Part shown: in pieces, positions 21,701-30,102 of the stretch
Numbering within the stretch: position 1 is the stretch's first letter
Layout: every line of letters begins with the position of its first letter
NCBI GenBank assembly: GCA_020026285.1
Contig: JAHHQS010000001.1
Location: forward strand, 1 to 64,000
Origin: Parabacteroides sp.
Lineage (GTDB): Bacteria; Bacteroidota; Bacteroidia; Bacteroidales; Tannerellaceae
Length of the DNA stretch: 64,000 bases
Reading direction: 5' to 3'
Notes under the pieces: generated by a model
Database searches by the model: none
Told to the model about the DNA's origin: nothing
What the model saw: the letters and a program-made list of their open reading frames with translations, nothing else
Translations under genes and position numbers: made by a program

Positions 21701-23197
21701 AATAAGGATACGGCTAAATTAAAATTAACAATCAGACCTTTGCCTGCAAAGAATGAACAGTTGTGGACTAAAACTCTTGAATACGGAACTCGAATAGCTA
21801 TGATGCTTCGACGAGTTAATATTCAGTATACAATGAGTGATGGTATGATGTTACCAGGATTCCTTCCTGAAGTAGGAGATATCTTTGGTCAGACACGTTC
21901 TTCTATAGGTATGGCTCCTGGTCTGGGTTTTGCCTTTGGTAAGGTTGATCGAGGATATATTGATTATGCCAATGAAAGAGGCTGGTTGATCAAGAATGAT
22001 TCTACCAATATAACTCCGGCGATGATTAATAATGCGCGAAATTTGACAATCAATATGAATCTGGAACCTCTTCCCGGTTTAAAGATTGACTTAAATGCAA
22101 ATAGAGTAGATACTAGAAATACAGAAATTCAATTTATGTATGATGGTATGCCGGAAACTTTGGGTGGAAACTTTACAATGACGACGATTGCTAGAGGAGC
22201 TTTAAGAGGTAGCGGTAATGCAGATAATAATTATGCATCTAAGTATTTTGATAAGTTCTTGTCTAATCGTCAGATTATTGCTTCTCGTTTGGAAGCAGCC
22301 TATGCGAAGACAAATTATCCAAATACAGGATTCGTTGCAGGTAGTTCATTCGCCGGGAATCCGTATAATCCAAATAATGGTAATGTTGGAATAAATTCTG
22401 TAGACGTATTGATTCCTGCATTTCTTGCAGCATATACCGGAAAGAATCCGTCGAAGGTTGAATTGAGTGCATTCCCTTCATTAAAGAGTCTGCTTCCAAA
22501 CTGGCGAATTACATATACAGGTCTTTCAAAGATTCCTGTTATTCAGAAATTCTTCAAGAATGTGACATTGAATCATCAGTATCGTGGTTCTTATAGTGTA
22601 GGATCTTTTTCTTCTTTCTTGAATTGGGTAGATGCCGGACAGGATGGTTTAGGTTATGTTCGTAGTGTATTGACGGGAAATCCAACACCTTCTTCTCCAT
22701 ATGAGATTTCTGCAGTAAGTATTACTGACGGATTCAGTCCATTGTTAGGAGTTGATGCAACAGCATTGAATAATATAACAGGGCGAATAGAATATCGAAC
22801 AACACGAAATTTGAATTTAAATATTTCATCTTATCAGTTGGTTGAATCAAATACGAATGAATTTATTATTGGACTAGGTTATAAGTTTGTAGAGTTCAAT
22901 AAAGTATTGAAGAAAAAGAAAACAATGAATTTTAGTAATGATTTGACACTACGTCTTGATTTTTCATTCCGAAAGATGCAGTCTTTGATTCGTAAGATAG
23001 AAGAACAGTTTACTCAAGCAACAAGTGGTAATATTGCCAAGACAATTCAGTTCTCGGCTGATTATGGAATAAGTAGAGCTCTTACGTTAAGAGCATTCTA
23101 TGATTTACAGATTAATAAACCATTAGTTTCAAGTGCGGTTTACCCGACGTCGAATTCGAATTATGGAATTAGTCTGAGGTTCTCTTTAGCACAATAA
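15773..23197 (+). CDS. sprA: T9SS outer-membrane translocon SprA (Sov)
   Basis: Translocation pore of the type IX secretion system, called SprA in Flavobacterium and Sov in Porphyromonas; in Flavobacterium it forms a very large single-chain 36-strand barrel that binds PorV and a plug protein. The gene encodes 2474 residues, the expected size. A signal peptide occupies about residues 1-24. Family segments near the N-terminus include FDLGPAERIFGKGGVRV and a following run of alternating beta strands; tyrosine- and asparagine-rich strands fill the rest, ending NYGISLRFSLAQ. A lysine-rich patch (KKNKKKKKDIK, near residue 1916) is probably in a periplasmic loop. It overlaps ruvA by one base and ends at a hairpin terminator. 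porU and porV follow 1.5-6 kb downstream. Confidence 0.95.
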   Translation: MRKNTKYILLVCFFILISSLWALNADFMEASRFLPEFEVVAPVNQDRDTIRSRYPVSKITAEEYKDLLKKSPADLKDPENIKTTIEYDIRTGTYIVRTRLGDMELGTPMTLTPEEYQDYSLQQSLHSYFKAKNAEEFKKDANKKFNITDMQFDLGPAERIFGKGGVRVKTQGTAQLTIGLKSNKTDNPSLPVRARKRTTFDFDENVQLNVKASVGSKVNFGMNYNTETSFDFDSKQLKLGYTGDEDEIIKSIEAGNVSMTTSNSLINGGAALFGMKADLQFGKLRINALLAQQESESKTVNSKGGVQTKPFEITVDSYDENRHFFLSQYFRDHYDQSMAKLPRINSVVSINRIEVWITNKQANYDQSRNIVAFSDLAENRHISNPQFAPQGTSELPLNESNNLYKTIINSYPDARVISKVTQAFTGFIEGGRDYEKIESARLLNESEYTLNRQLGYISLNTKLQPDDILAVAFEYTSGGKTYQVGEFSSDSKENTSNCLYLKLLKGTNMSPKMPFWDLMMKNIYSLDAYSVQKEKFRLNILYQSDTTGTAVNYLSEGNIKDEILLRVMNLDRLNSQNEAHADGFFDFIEGLTIQADKGKVIFPVVEPFGSYLRKKIGNDIIADKYVFQELYDSTLTYARQIAEKNKFILQGEYKASSGAEIQLEATNVARGSVKVTAGGAVLTENVDYSVDYASGIVTILNENIIASGTPVSVTLENRSTFNMQRKTMMGLDLNYHFNPNFNVGATIMHMSEMPLTTKTVMGNESVKNTLWGVNASYKGESQMLTNLLDKLPLLTLTKPSQIAFNAEFAHLIAGHYENKYSGGYSYLDDFESTQNSIDLLNPYPWNLASTPYDDNSGALFPEAALVNNIDYGKNRALIAWYYVDGIFTRKNSRSLPKHITKDDLSNHYVRAVPTTELFPNRDLSINENNQLSVLNVAFYPNERGPYNLDAERVNSDGTLMDPEKRWGGIMRKIDQVDFETANIEYIEFWMMDPFIYNGNTAKGGDLYFNLGDISEDILKDEKKFFENGLPVDGNMSKIDTTIWGKVPKQQSTVYAFDNSAGSRSLQDVGLNGLSSEEEKSFPAYQKFLEVLMSKLSGETIEKMTNDPLSVLNNPSGDKFHYFRGADYDAQQLDILSRYKRYNGTEGNSEESVEKFNTASRTTPDVEDLNQDNTLNTNEKYFEYKISLRPNDMQVGSNYIVNVQSVNAPLANGKTENINWYLFKIPVKKYQRRVGSIEDFKSIRFMRMYMTDFKEPTILRFGTFELVRGEWRVYERDLSRSITPAAKGSLEVSAVNIEENGSRTPVNYVLPPGVTRMRDPSQPQIRKENEQSLSMKITNLASQDALAVYKNTNYDLRQYKRMQLFTHAEAFINDITSLADGELSAFIRLGSDYKNNYYEYEVPLKLTPAGNYTDGSADIVWPAQNLFDITLKNLTELKLSRNRAKRQGQSGVTFQSVYSEYDPGNTRNKISIVGNPSLSEVKVIMIGVRNNSREVKNAEIWVNELRLTDFNEEGGWAANANMNVALSDLGTVNVAGRLETAGFGALDQSVNERRLDDYSQYSVSTNIELGKFFPEKAKVSLPFYYAYSKQTTTPKYDPLNQDVKMKDALDAVESNAEKDSIKDYSVERNIVKSISLNNVRVDIRSKNPMPYDPANFSFGYTYNENSKQNPETEYERNKDWNGNFSYNYTPYAKPFQPFKKVKKNNGYTKYIKQLSLNYLPSNISFQTTMMRNYYELQLRDLNSATNTTTKNTIPVSFSQEFYWDRAFSLRWNITNNLNFDFTSGTNARIEEPYVQVNKKLNPDGYKVWKDSVMQSIKDLGTPLKYDQKFTATWTLPLQYIPVLNWVNSSLSYNATYNWERSAVIENDDPIGNVIKNQRQFNAQVGLNFQTLYNKNRFLKKISQKFNASSRTTNNSKKNKKKKKDIKLEKDITLNVDSGIVITHKMFTKRLRVTAQGADGKRYIVKYKPVNYNQIKILNKDTAKLKLTIRPLPAKNEQLWTKTLEYGTRIAMMLRRVNIQYTMSDGMMLPGFLPEVGDIFGQTRSSIGMAPGLGFAFGKVDRGYIDYANERGWLIKNDSTNITPAMINNARNLTINMNLEPLPGLKIDLNANRVDTRNTEIQFMYDGMPETLGGNFTMTTIARGALRGSGNADNNYASKYFDKFLSNRQIIASRLEAAYAKTNYPNTGFVAGSSFAGNPYNPNNGNVGINSVDVLIPAFLAAYTGKNPSKVELSAFPSLKSLLPNWRITYTGLSKIPVIQKFFKNVTLNHQYRGSYSVGSFSSFLNWVDAGQDGLGYVRSVLTGNPTPSSPYEISAVSITDGFSPLLGVDATALNNITGRIEYRTTRNLNLNISSYQLVESNTNEFIIGLGYKFVEFNKVLKKKKTMNFSNDLTLRLDFSFRKMQSLIRKIEEQFTQATSGNIAKTIQFSADYGISRALTLRAFYDLQINKPLVSSAVYPTSNSNYGISLRFSLAQ

Positions 23198-23259
23198 GAA
23201 ACGAATGAATTAGTCTGTTAATCAGGTCGTTTTTATAGAATATTTATATTCGAAAACAG

Positions 23260-23309
23260 ATCGCCAATCATCAATAACTTCCTTATTTGATGGCTGGCGA
23301 TTTTATTTA
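23260..23309 (+). terminator. Terminator of sprA
   Basis: ATCGCCA/TGGCGAT (23260-23266 with 23295-23301) extended by CATCAA/TTGATG (23269-23274 with 23287-23292), followed by TTTATTTAT. It lies 63 nt after the sprA stop. Confidence 0.75.
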
Positions 23310-23377
23310 TGTATTTATTAATCGGAATGAATATACTTTTCCAAAAAGAAAGAGTCTGATAAATCGAAGAAAAATCG

Positions 23378-23385
23378 TAATTTTG
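23378..23385 (+). promoter_or_regulatory. -7 promoter element of rex
   Basis: TAATTTTG matches TAnnTTTG, 30 nt before the rex ATG. No good -33 TTG. Confidence 0.5.
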
Positions 23386-23415
23386 CAATTTGCAAGGAAT
23401 GAATAAAAAAGGGAA

Positions 23416-24066
23416 ATGAGCCGAGATGAAATAAAAACGATGTTAAAGGTGCCAGAGCCAACTTTAAGGAGGCTTCCATGGTATCTAGCCTTTGTGAAAT
23501 TGTTGAGAGGTAGGGGAGAAACAGTTGTTTCATCTACTCAAATTTCAAAGGAAATAAATGTGGATTCCAGTTTGGTAGCCAAAGACTTGTCGTTTGTAAA
23601 TGTTACAGGGAAGACTCGTGTTGGTTATGATATAGATGAATTGATTGATGAATTGGACGATTTCCTTGGGTTTACATCGCCTCATAAGGCTTTTTTATTT
23701 GGTGTAGGAAGTCTAGGTGCTGCTCTTTTGCAAGACTCCGGTTTGAAGCAATACGGATTGGATATTGTTGCAGGTTTTGATGTCCGTCCGGAGCTGGAAG
23801 GCGAAATAATTAATGGAATACCTGTATATCATATAAGTCAATTCCCTTCTAAGCTACAGGAATTAAAAGCAACTATTGGTGTAATTACAGTTCCTGTTGA
23901 CAAGGCACAGGAAGTGGCTGATCTTATTATTTCTAAAGGAATAAAAGGCTTGTGGAATTTTACACCATTCCGTATTCGTGTCCCGGAGAACATAGTAATA
24001 CAAAACACTTCCATGTATGCGCATCTGGCAGTTATGTTTAATCGATTGAATTCAATAAATCTCTGA
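23416..24066 (+). CDS. rex: Redox-sensing transcriptional repressor Rex
   Basis: Dimeric repressor that senses the NADH/NAD+ ratio and controls fermentative and respiratory genes. The 216-residue protein has an N-terminal winged helix (about 1-80, with VPEPTLRRLPWYL and SSTQISKEINVDSSLVAKDL, typical of Rex) and a Rossmann domain with GVGSLG at 96-101. The acidic residue in VAGFDVRPE fits NAD(H) recognition. A C-terminal swapped helix (NTSMYAHLAVMFNRL) matches the family. The next gene starts 2 nt after the stop. I did not find a convincing Rex operator near its own promoter. Confidence 0.95.
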   Translation: MSRDEIKTMLKVPEPTLRRLPWYLAFVKLLRGRGETVVSSTQISKEINVDSSLVAKDLSFVNVTGKTRVGYDIDELIDELDDFLGFTSPHKAFLFGVGSLGAALLQDSGLKQYGLDIVAGFDVRPELEGEIINGIPVYHISQFPSKLQELKATIGVITVPVDKAQEVADLIISKGIKGLWNFTPFRIRVPENIVIQNTSMYAHLAVMFNRLNSINL

Positions 24067-24067
24067 A

Positions 24068-24682
24068 ATGAAAATAATAGCAGTTGGAATGAATTATTCT
24101 GCTCACAATAAAGAGCTGAATCATACGTTAGAATTAACAGAGCCTACGATCTTTATGAAGTCTGATTCTTCATTATTGAAAGATGGTAAACCTTTTTTTA
24201 TTCCAGATTTCTCGTCAGAGATTCATTATGAAACGGAATTAGTTGTAAAAATAGATCGTTTAGGAAAAAATATTGCTGAACGTTTTGCCCATCGATATTA
24301 TAATGAAGTGACTGTCGGAATAGATTTTACAGCACGTGATTTGCAGAAACGTCTGCGTGAACAAGGATTACCTTGGGAGATTAGTAAAGCTTTTGATAAC
24401 TCGGCTGTTATTGGAGATTTTGTCTCTTTGGATGAAGTGGGAGATGTTAATAATTTATCTTTCCATTTGAATAAAAATGAGCAAACCGTTCAACAGGGAT
24501 GTTCTGCAGATATGTTATTTTCAGTCGACCAGATTATCGCTTATGTAAGCCGATTCTTTACTTTAAAGATTGGAGATCTAATTTATACAGGAACTCCGGC
24601 TGGAGTTGGCCCTGTTAGTATTGGTGATCATTTGGAAGGTTATTTGGGTGACCGTAAATTATTGGATTTTCACGTCCGTTGA
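24068..24682 (+). CDS. Fumarylacetoacetase-family (FAH) hydrolase
   Basis: A 204-residue protein of the FAH superfamily, whose members hydrolyse or decarboxylate acylpyruvates and related 2-keto acids using a bound Mg2+. Visible signatures are EIHYETELVV (metal-ligand glutamates), TVGIDFTARDLQ, the SKAFDNSAVIGDF segment, and the C-terminal DLIYTGTPAGVGPVSIGD, which is strongly conserved. This resembles the short FAHD1-type proteins (acylpyruvase / oxaloacetate decarboxylase), but the substrate cannot be read from sequence. It is in an operon with rex, 1 nt apart, which could link it to redox or central carbon metabolism (inference). Confidence 0.88.
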   Translation: MKIIAVGMNYSAHNKELNHTLELTEPTIFMKSDSSLLKDGKPFFIPDFSSEIHYETELVVKIDRLGKNIAERFAHRYYNEVTVGIDFTARDLQKRLREQGLPWEISKAFDNSAVIGDFVSLDEVGDVNNLSFHLNKNEQTVQQGCSADMLFSVDQIIAYVSRFFTLKIGDLIYTGTPAGVGPVSIGDHLEGYLGDRKLLDFHVR

Positions 24683-24690
24683 AATAAGAA

Positions 24691-24710
24691 AACCATAGGC
24701 TCGTATGGTT
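24691..24710 (+). other. Short hairpin between the FAH gene and porU
   Basis: AACCATA/TATGGTT, 7-bp stem with a 6-nt loop and no T-tail, 8 nt after the FAH gene stop. Could be an mRNA stability or processing element; no terminator features. Confidence 0.3.
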
Positions 24711-24726
24711 AATAGAAACGAGTAAT

Positions 24727-27700
24727 ATGAAACGATTCTTATATATCTTATTTATAACAATTTTATCTTTTTCATTTGCCTGGGCTGATGGAAGTCGTTA
24801 TGTTTCCAATTCTGTACTTTCATCTGGTAAATGGGTGAAGATTAAAGTTGAAAAGAATGGAGTCTATAAATTAACTTCTTCAGACTTGAGTAAGATGGGT
24901 TTCTCAGATCCATCTAAAGTCTCAGTGTTCGGTTATGGAGGCTGGATGCTTGAGGAGAAGTTTTCTATTCCGGGATATCTGGACGATCTCCCTGCTGTCC
25001 CTGTATGGAGAGATGGTAAATCGATTTATTTTTATGCAAGAGGTACCGTAAGATGGACTTATGAAAAAGGTAAGTTTATCCATACAAATAATCCTTATGC
25101 TACTGCGGGTTATTATTTTCTGACGGATTCGGCCGAGCCGGGAGAAATGGCAGAACAAAGTTCTGTTGATGGTGCTGTCAGACAAATAAATACATTCGAT
25201 GATTATCAGGTATGGGAACAGGATGAAGTTGCGGTTAATGAATCCGGGCGTGAGTTGTTTGGCGAATCCTTTATATCAACTACTTCCAGAGATTTTAGCT
25301 TTTCTGTTCCAGGTATTACTTCTGATGATGCTTTTTTGACGATGCGTTTTATTGCTCGTACAACTTCACGTACACCGGTTACATTAAAAGCGGGAAATGC
25401 CGTGTTGAAACTTTCAATTCCGGCTCCAACATCTTATGTCGGTTATACAAAAGCAGTAGCAGCTGCCGGAACAACTACTTGGAGTGGAGAGAAAGATGAG
25501 AATGTCAAGATGAATGTTACTTATGGAAAAATGGGTGACCAGAATGCGTATTTGGATTATATCCGTTTCCAGATGAAACGCTCTTTAAAGTTATACAAAG
25601 CGGAAACTATTTTTCGTAGTGTGGATGCATTGAATAATGTTTCTCGTTTTCAGTTGGCAGATGCAACAGAATCAACAATTGTTTTTGATGTAACGGATGT
25701 CAATAATCCCAAACGTGTGGAGACTAAATTGGATGGAACAATATTGTCTTTCACTGTACCAGCTTCCAATATTCTTCATGAATATGTTGCTTTCGATAAA
25801 AACAAGCTATCAAGTAAGCCTGTTTTAGTAGGAGAAATTAATCCTCAGGATATACATGGAATGGAAACACCCAATATGGTGATCATCGTTCCTCCGGCAT
25901 TTACTACTCAGGCAGAACGTCTGGCAGAAGAACATCGTAAAAGAGATGGAATGAAGGTTGCTGTCTTGAATCCGGAAGCTATATATAATGAATTCTCAAG
26001 TGGAACACCTGATGCAACAGCCTATCGCCGTATGCTGAAGATGTTTTACGATCGTGATGGCAAGACTTTGAAATATTTGTTGATGTTTGGTGACGGATGT
26101 TATGATAACAGAGGATTAACACGTGAGTGGAAGCAAAATAGTGGTTTGTTAAAGAATATGTTACTGACTTATCAGTCACAGAACTCTATTGATATTTATT
26201 CTTATACAACTGATGATTATTTTGGCTTTTTGGAAGATGAAAGCGGTTCTTCCTTGGGTTCTGATCGGTTGTGTATCGGAATCGGACGTTTGCCAATCCG
26301 TACAAATGACGAGGCTAAAGTGGCTGTTGATAAATTGATTTCTTATATGAATAATACGAATCCGGGCATTTGGAAGAATAGTATTACATTTATGGCCGAC
26401 GATGGAAGTAATGCTGATTCAGATAAGCAGATTCATATGAAACAGGCAGATGCTTTGTCTGCTATTGTTGAGAAGAAATACCCGGAATTCCAGATTAATA
26501 AACTTTATTTTGATGCTTATACTAAAGAGAGAACCGGTGGTAATGCCTCTTATCCGGATGTTGTCGCAAATCTTGAGAAACAATTGAAGAGTGGCCTGAT
26601 GGTCCTGAATTATACGGGACATGGAAATACAACCAGTCTGAGTGATGAGGCGGTTGTTACGCAATCTTCTATACAGCAATCTACTTATCCGAATCTTCCT
26701 TTGTGGATTACAGCCACTTGTGACTTTACTCGTTTTGATGCGTTGGCAACGTCTGCAGGGGAATCAGTATTCTTGAATGGAAAGAGTGGAGGTATTGCTT
26801 TGTTCACGACAACACGTGCTGTATTCTCTCATAGTAATGCGGAAATTAATGAAGTGATTGTAAAGCATCTGTTCTCTCGTGATGGGAATCGTCGTAATAC
26901 TTTAGGTGAAATTCTGATGAATGCTAAACGGGATATGGGATATGATACAAACAAGTTGAATTTTACGCTGATAGGAGATCCAGCTTTGACGTTGACTTTC
27001 CCCGATTACAAGATAGTCGTTACTGAAATTAATGGAAAACCGGTTGACGGATCCCATGATATAACTATTAAGGCTTTGGAAAAAGTAACTATTAAAGGCG
27101 AAATACATAAGCCGGACGGAACTAAAGATAATCTGTTTAATGGTTCTTTAAAGTCTACAGTTTTTGATAGCAAGGCTACTATTACTACTTTGGATAATTT
27201 TAATGTGGGTACCAAGTTCAAGTATAAGGATTACCCAAATACATTATATATAGGTAATGATTCGGTAAAAAATGGAGATTTCACTTTTTCTTTTACTGTA
27301 CCCAAAGATATAGCTTATTCAAATGATTTTGGAAAGATGAACTTCTATGCCGCTAATATGAAAGATTCTATTGAAGCGCAGGGCTCGTTCATGGATTTCC
27401 GGGTAGGTGGTACTTCTGATGTAGGAGAAGATGATAATGCCGGGCCGGAAGTTCGTTATTTCTATTTGAATGATACGACATTTACTGATGGAGGAAAAGT
27501 AAATGTAACTCCTTTGTTTGTTGCTTCTTTGTGGGATAAGAGTGGAATCAATATGACGGGTAGTAGTATCGGTCATGATATGATGTTGATTATAGATAAT
27601 CTTCCAGCCAAGAGTTATAATTTAAATGATTATTATCAGCTGACGGGAAATGATGGATCAGGACAAGTTGTCTTTTCTATACCAGAACTTGCTCCAGGAA

Positions 27701-28098
27701 AACATACGGCTGAGTTCAAGGTTTGGGATGTTTTGAATAATTCAACCACTCAGACATTTACTTTTGAAGTGGTAAAAGATATGAAACCGGAGCTGATCGC
27801 TTTGTATGCCGCTCCGATTCCTGCCCGTGAACGAGTAACTTTCTTCTTGAAACATAATCTTCCGGAATCAAAACTCCATGTGAGGATTGAAGTTTTTGAT
27901 ATGGCTGGACGCTTACGTTGGGAACATGAAGAAACAGGTTCTTCAGAAGCATTTAAAGCATATCAGTTGGAATGGAATTTGATAGGCAATGGAAGCGGAC
28001 GTCTGCGTCCGGGTGTGTATATTTATCGTGCAACTTTGCAGGCTGGTAAATCGAAAACAGTAACAGAAGCGAATAAAATGATTATCCTTGCACAATAA
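24727..28098 (+). CDS. porU: T9SS sortase PorU (C25 family)
   Basis: Cell-surface sortase of the type IX secretion system. It cleaves the C-terminal sorting domain of cargo and attaches A-LPS. The 1123-residue protein has a signal peptide (about 1-20), an N-terminal region, and a gingipain-like C25 catalytic domain with the dyad His632 in NYTGHGNTT and Cys665 in ITATCDFTRFD. The C-terminus carries its own sorting-like domain (VRIEVFDMAGRL ... LRPGVYIYRATL), as in known PorU proteins. It is followed after 60 nt by porV, its surface partner, which matches the porU-porV order in Porphyromonas gingivalis. Confidence 0.95.
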   Translation: MKRFLYILFITILSFSFAWADGSRYVSNSVLSSGKWVKIKVEKNGVYKLTSSDLSKMGFSDPSKVSVFGYGGWMLEEKFSIPGYLDDLPAVPVWRDGKSIYFYARGTVRWTYEKGKFIHTNNPYATAGYYFLTDSAEPGEMAEQSSVDGAVRQINTFDDYQVWEQDEVAVNESGRELFGESFISTTSRDFSFSVPGITSDDAFLTMRFIARTTSRTPVTLKAGNAVLKLSIPAPTSYVGYTKAVAAAGTTTWSGEKDENVKMNVTYGKMGDQNAYLDYIRFQMKRSLKLYKAETIFRSVDALNNVSRFQLADATESTIVFDVTDVNNPKRVETKLDGTILSFTVPASNILHEYVAFDKNKLSSKPVLVGEINPQDIHGMETPNMVIIVPPAFTTQAERLAEEHRKRDGMKVAVLNPEAIYNEFSSGTPDATAYRRMLKMFYDRDGKTLKYLLMFGDGCYDNRGLTREWKQNSGLLKNMLLTYQSQNSIDIYSYTTDDYFGFLEDESGSSLGSDRLCIGIGRLPIRTNDEAKVAVDKLISYMNNTNPGIWKNSITFMADDGSNADSDKQIHMKQADALSAIVEKKYPEFQINKLYFDAYTKERTGGNASYPDVVANLEKQLKSGLMVLNYTGHGNTTSLSDEAVVTQSSIQQSTYPNLPLWITATCDFTRFDALATSAGESVFLNGKSGGIALFTTTRAVFSHSNAEINEVIVKHLFSRDGNRRNTLGEILMNAKRDMGYDTNKLNFTLIGDPALTLTFPDYKIVVTEINGKPVDGSHDITIKALEKVTIKGEIHKPDGTKDNLFNGSLKSTVFDSKATITTLDNFNVGTKFKYKDYPNTLYIGNDSVKNGDFTFSFTVPKDIAYSNDFGKMNFYAANMKDSIEAQGSFMDFRVGGTSDVGEDDNAGPEVRYFYLNDTTFTDGGKVNVTPLFVASLWDKSGINMTGSSIGHDMMLIIDNLPAKSYNLNDYYQLTGNDGSGQVVFSIPELAPGKHTAEFKVWDVLNNSTTQTFTFEVVKDMKPELIALYAAPIPARERVTFFLKHNLPESKLHVRIEVFDMAGRLRWEHEETGSSEAFKAYQLEWNLIGNGSGRLRPGVYIYRATLQAGKSKTVTEANKMIILAQ

Positions 28099-28158
28099 AA
28101 GCGGGAAAGTCTGGTTATATTAATGATTTGTATTATTAAGGATTATATAGAAAAAAAG

Positions 28159-29355
28159 ATGATAAAAAATCGCAACTTGAATCTTTGGGGTCTGATAATG
28201 TTATTATTCCTGATCTCGGTCAATATCAAGGCCCAGGATAATGAAATAAAAGCCGAATTTGCCCCAATTAATACGGCAGTTCCTTCTTTATCAATAGCTC
28301 CGGATGCTCGAGGTGGAGGTATGGGTGATAATGGTGTATCAACGCTTCCCGATGTGAACTCTCAATATTGGAATCCGGCTAAATATGTATTTAATGTCAG
28401 CAAGGCTGGGGTATCTCTTTCGTATACCCCTTGGTTACGTAAGATGGTTAATGATGTGGCTTTAATCAATCTGGCTGGTTATTATAAAATCGGGAGTGAC
28501 GAGCGACAGGCTATTTCTGCTTCTTTACGTTATTTCTCTTTTGGTGAAGTTACTCAGTATGATGAAAATAGTGGTGAGGCAATCATGACAATGAATCCGT
28601 ATGAAATGGCATTAGATGCAAGTTACAGTCGTAAATTGTCTGAAGCTTTTTCAATGGCTGTATCATTGAGATATATTCGTTCTGATCAGGGTACCGATGT
28701 GGACGCGGAAATGGTTCCAGGAAATGCCTTTTCAGCAGATATTGCCGGCTATTTGGAAAAGTACGTAATGTTGGGTAATGCAGAGGCTCTTTGGAGTTTT
28801 GGTTTCAATATCTCTAATCTGGGAACCAAGATTTCTTATGATGGAGGAACAAAAAACCAGTTCCTTCCTGCCAAGTTATCTATTGGTACAGGTTTGCTTT
28901 ATCCGATTAATGAGTATAATCAGATTGGTGCTTATGTAGATATCAGTAAATATCTGGTTCCGAGTGTACCACAGCGAACTGGAAATACAGAGGCTGACGA
29001 TGAAGAATATCAGAAAAAATTGGAAGATTATAATTCCATGTCGTCATTAAGTGGTATGTTTAAGTCATTTGGTGATTCTCCATTAGGATTTAAAGGAGAA
29101 TTACAGGAGATAATGGCATCTATCGGTTTGGAATATAGTTATAATCAGCAGTTCTTTGTTCGTGGTGGTTATTATTATGAGAACCAAAATATGGGTAACC
29201 GTCAGTATTTCTCTTTTGGTGCTGGTTTTCGTATGAGTGTCTTCCAGTTGGATGCAGCTTATTTGGTCAGTACAGTTCCGACCAATCCATTGGACCAGAC
29301 ATTGCGTTTCTCATTATCGTTTGATATGGACGGAATTAGAAATCTGTTTAAATAA
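28159..29355 (+). CDS. porV: T9SS outer-membrane protein PorV (LptO)
   Basis: FadL-like outer-membrane beta-barrel that carries T9SS cargo from the SprA pore to the PorU sortase. With the ATG at 28159 the protein is 398 residues with a clean signal peptide ending near NIKAQ; an upstream in-frame ATG at 28123 would add twelve residues before it and is less likely. The mature start APDARGGGMGD resembles the PorV family N-terminus, and the rest is a run of amphipathic strands ending in RFSLSFDMDGIRNLFK. ispF starts 7 nt after the stop, so porU, porV and ispF are probably co-transcribed. Confidence 0.93.
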   Translation: MIKNRNLNLWGLIMLLFLISVNIKAQDNEIKAEFAPINTAVPSLSIAPDARGGGMGDNGVSTLPDVNSQYWNPAKYVFNVSKAGVSLSYTPWLRKMVNDVALINLAGYYKIGSDERQAISASLRYFSFGEVTQYDENSGEAIMTMNPYEMALDASYSRKLSEAFSMAVSLRYIRSDQGTDVDAEMVPGNAFSADIAGYLEKYVMLGNAEALWSFGFNISNLGTKISYDGGTKNQFLPAKLSIGTGLLYPINEYNQIGAYVDISKYLVPSVPQRTGNTEADDEEYQKKLEDYNSMSSLSGMFKSFGDSPLGFKGELQEIMASIGLEYSYNQQFFVRGGYYYENQNMGNRQYFSFGAGFRMSVFQLDAAYLVSTVPTNPLDQTLRFSLSFDMDGIRNLFK

Positions 29356-29362
29356 TTTGATT

Positions 29363-29839
29363 ATGAAGATTCGAGTAGGTTTTGGATATGATGTTCATAA
29401 ATTGGTTCCCGGACGTGAGCTTTGGCTGGGGGGAATTAAAATAGAACATACAGAAGGACTGTTAGGTCATAGTGATGCTGATGTTTTGATCCATGCAATC
29501 TGCGATGCCTTGTTGGGTGCGGCAAATATGCGGGACATAGGTTATCATTTCCCGGATACTGCAGGCGAATATAAAGACGTTGATAGTAAAATCTTATTGC
29601 GTAAAACAATGGAGTTGGTTCGTGGTGCAGGATATGAATTGGGCAATATTGATGCGACGATAGCAGCAGAGCGTCCAAAACTAAATCCGCATATTCCTGA
29701 AATGAAGCGGGTCCTGGCTTCTGTCATGGATGTGGAGGAAGAGGATATTTCAATTAAGGCAACCACAACCGAAAAACTTGGATTTACAGGCCGTCAGGAA
29801 GGAATGGCTGCTTATGCAACAGTATTAATCCAGAAATAG
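29363..29839 (+). CDS. ispF: 2-C-methyl-D-erythritol 2,4-cyclodiphosphate synthase
   Basis: MEP-pathway enzyme that cyclises CDP-methylerythritol 2-phosphate; trimeric and zinc-dependent. The 158-residue length is normal. Metal ligands are in GYDVHKL (Asp8, His10) and the later GHSDADVLIHA; the C-terminus KATTTEKLGFTGRQEGMAAYA is the family signature. The ATG at 29363 is chosen because it opens with the conserved RVGFGYDVH; frames beginning further upstream would run inside porV. It ends at a strong terminator 30 nt on. Confidence 0.96.
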   Translation: MKIRVGFGYDVHKLVPGRELWLGGIKIEHTEGLLGHSDADVLIHAICDALLGAANMRDIGYHFPDTAGEYKDVDSKILLRKTMELVRGAGYELGNIDATIAAERPKLNPHIPEMKRVLASVMDVEEEDISIKATTTEKLGFTGRQEGMAAYATVLIQK

Positions 29840-29868
29840 AATATATATTATATATAAGAGATTCGATG

Positions 29869-29908
29869 ATGGAGCACTTTTTTATAAAGCGCTCCATTCA
29901 TTTTTTAC
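29869..29908 (+). terminator. Terminator of porU-porV-ispF
   Basis: ATGGAGC/GCTCCAT (29869-29875 with 29891-29897), with CTTT/AAAG inside, followed by TCATTTTTT. Confidence 0.8.
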
Positions 29909-30102
29909 ACCTATTCCTTTTATTATGAAAAAGCTTTGATCTTTTGGAAAAAAGGTCTTGAGTTTTTCTGAAAATATCTGACATTTTTGAAAAAATATCC
30001 TGCTTTTTTAGATGGTATGTCTTATGAACATTGGTTTAATTTCTATATGCAGAGTTTCATTCAAAGAATATTTGTAGATTTACGACATTAAAATATGATT
30101 TT

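Noticed and set aside
22275..22499. 74-codon - strand frame inside sprA
   Set aside because: It lies entirely opposite a conserved gene, without promoter or domain.
29237..29362. Longer N-terminus for IspF
   Set aside because: It would be read inside porV in another frame; IspF conservation begins at 29363.
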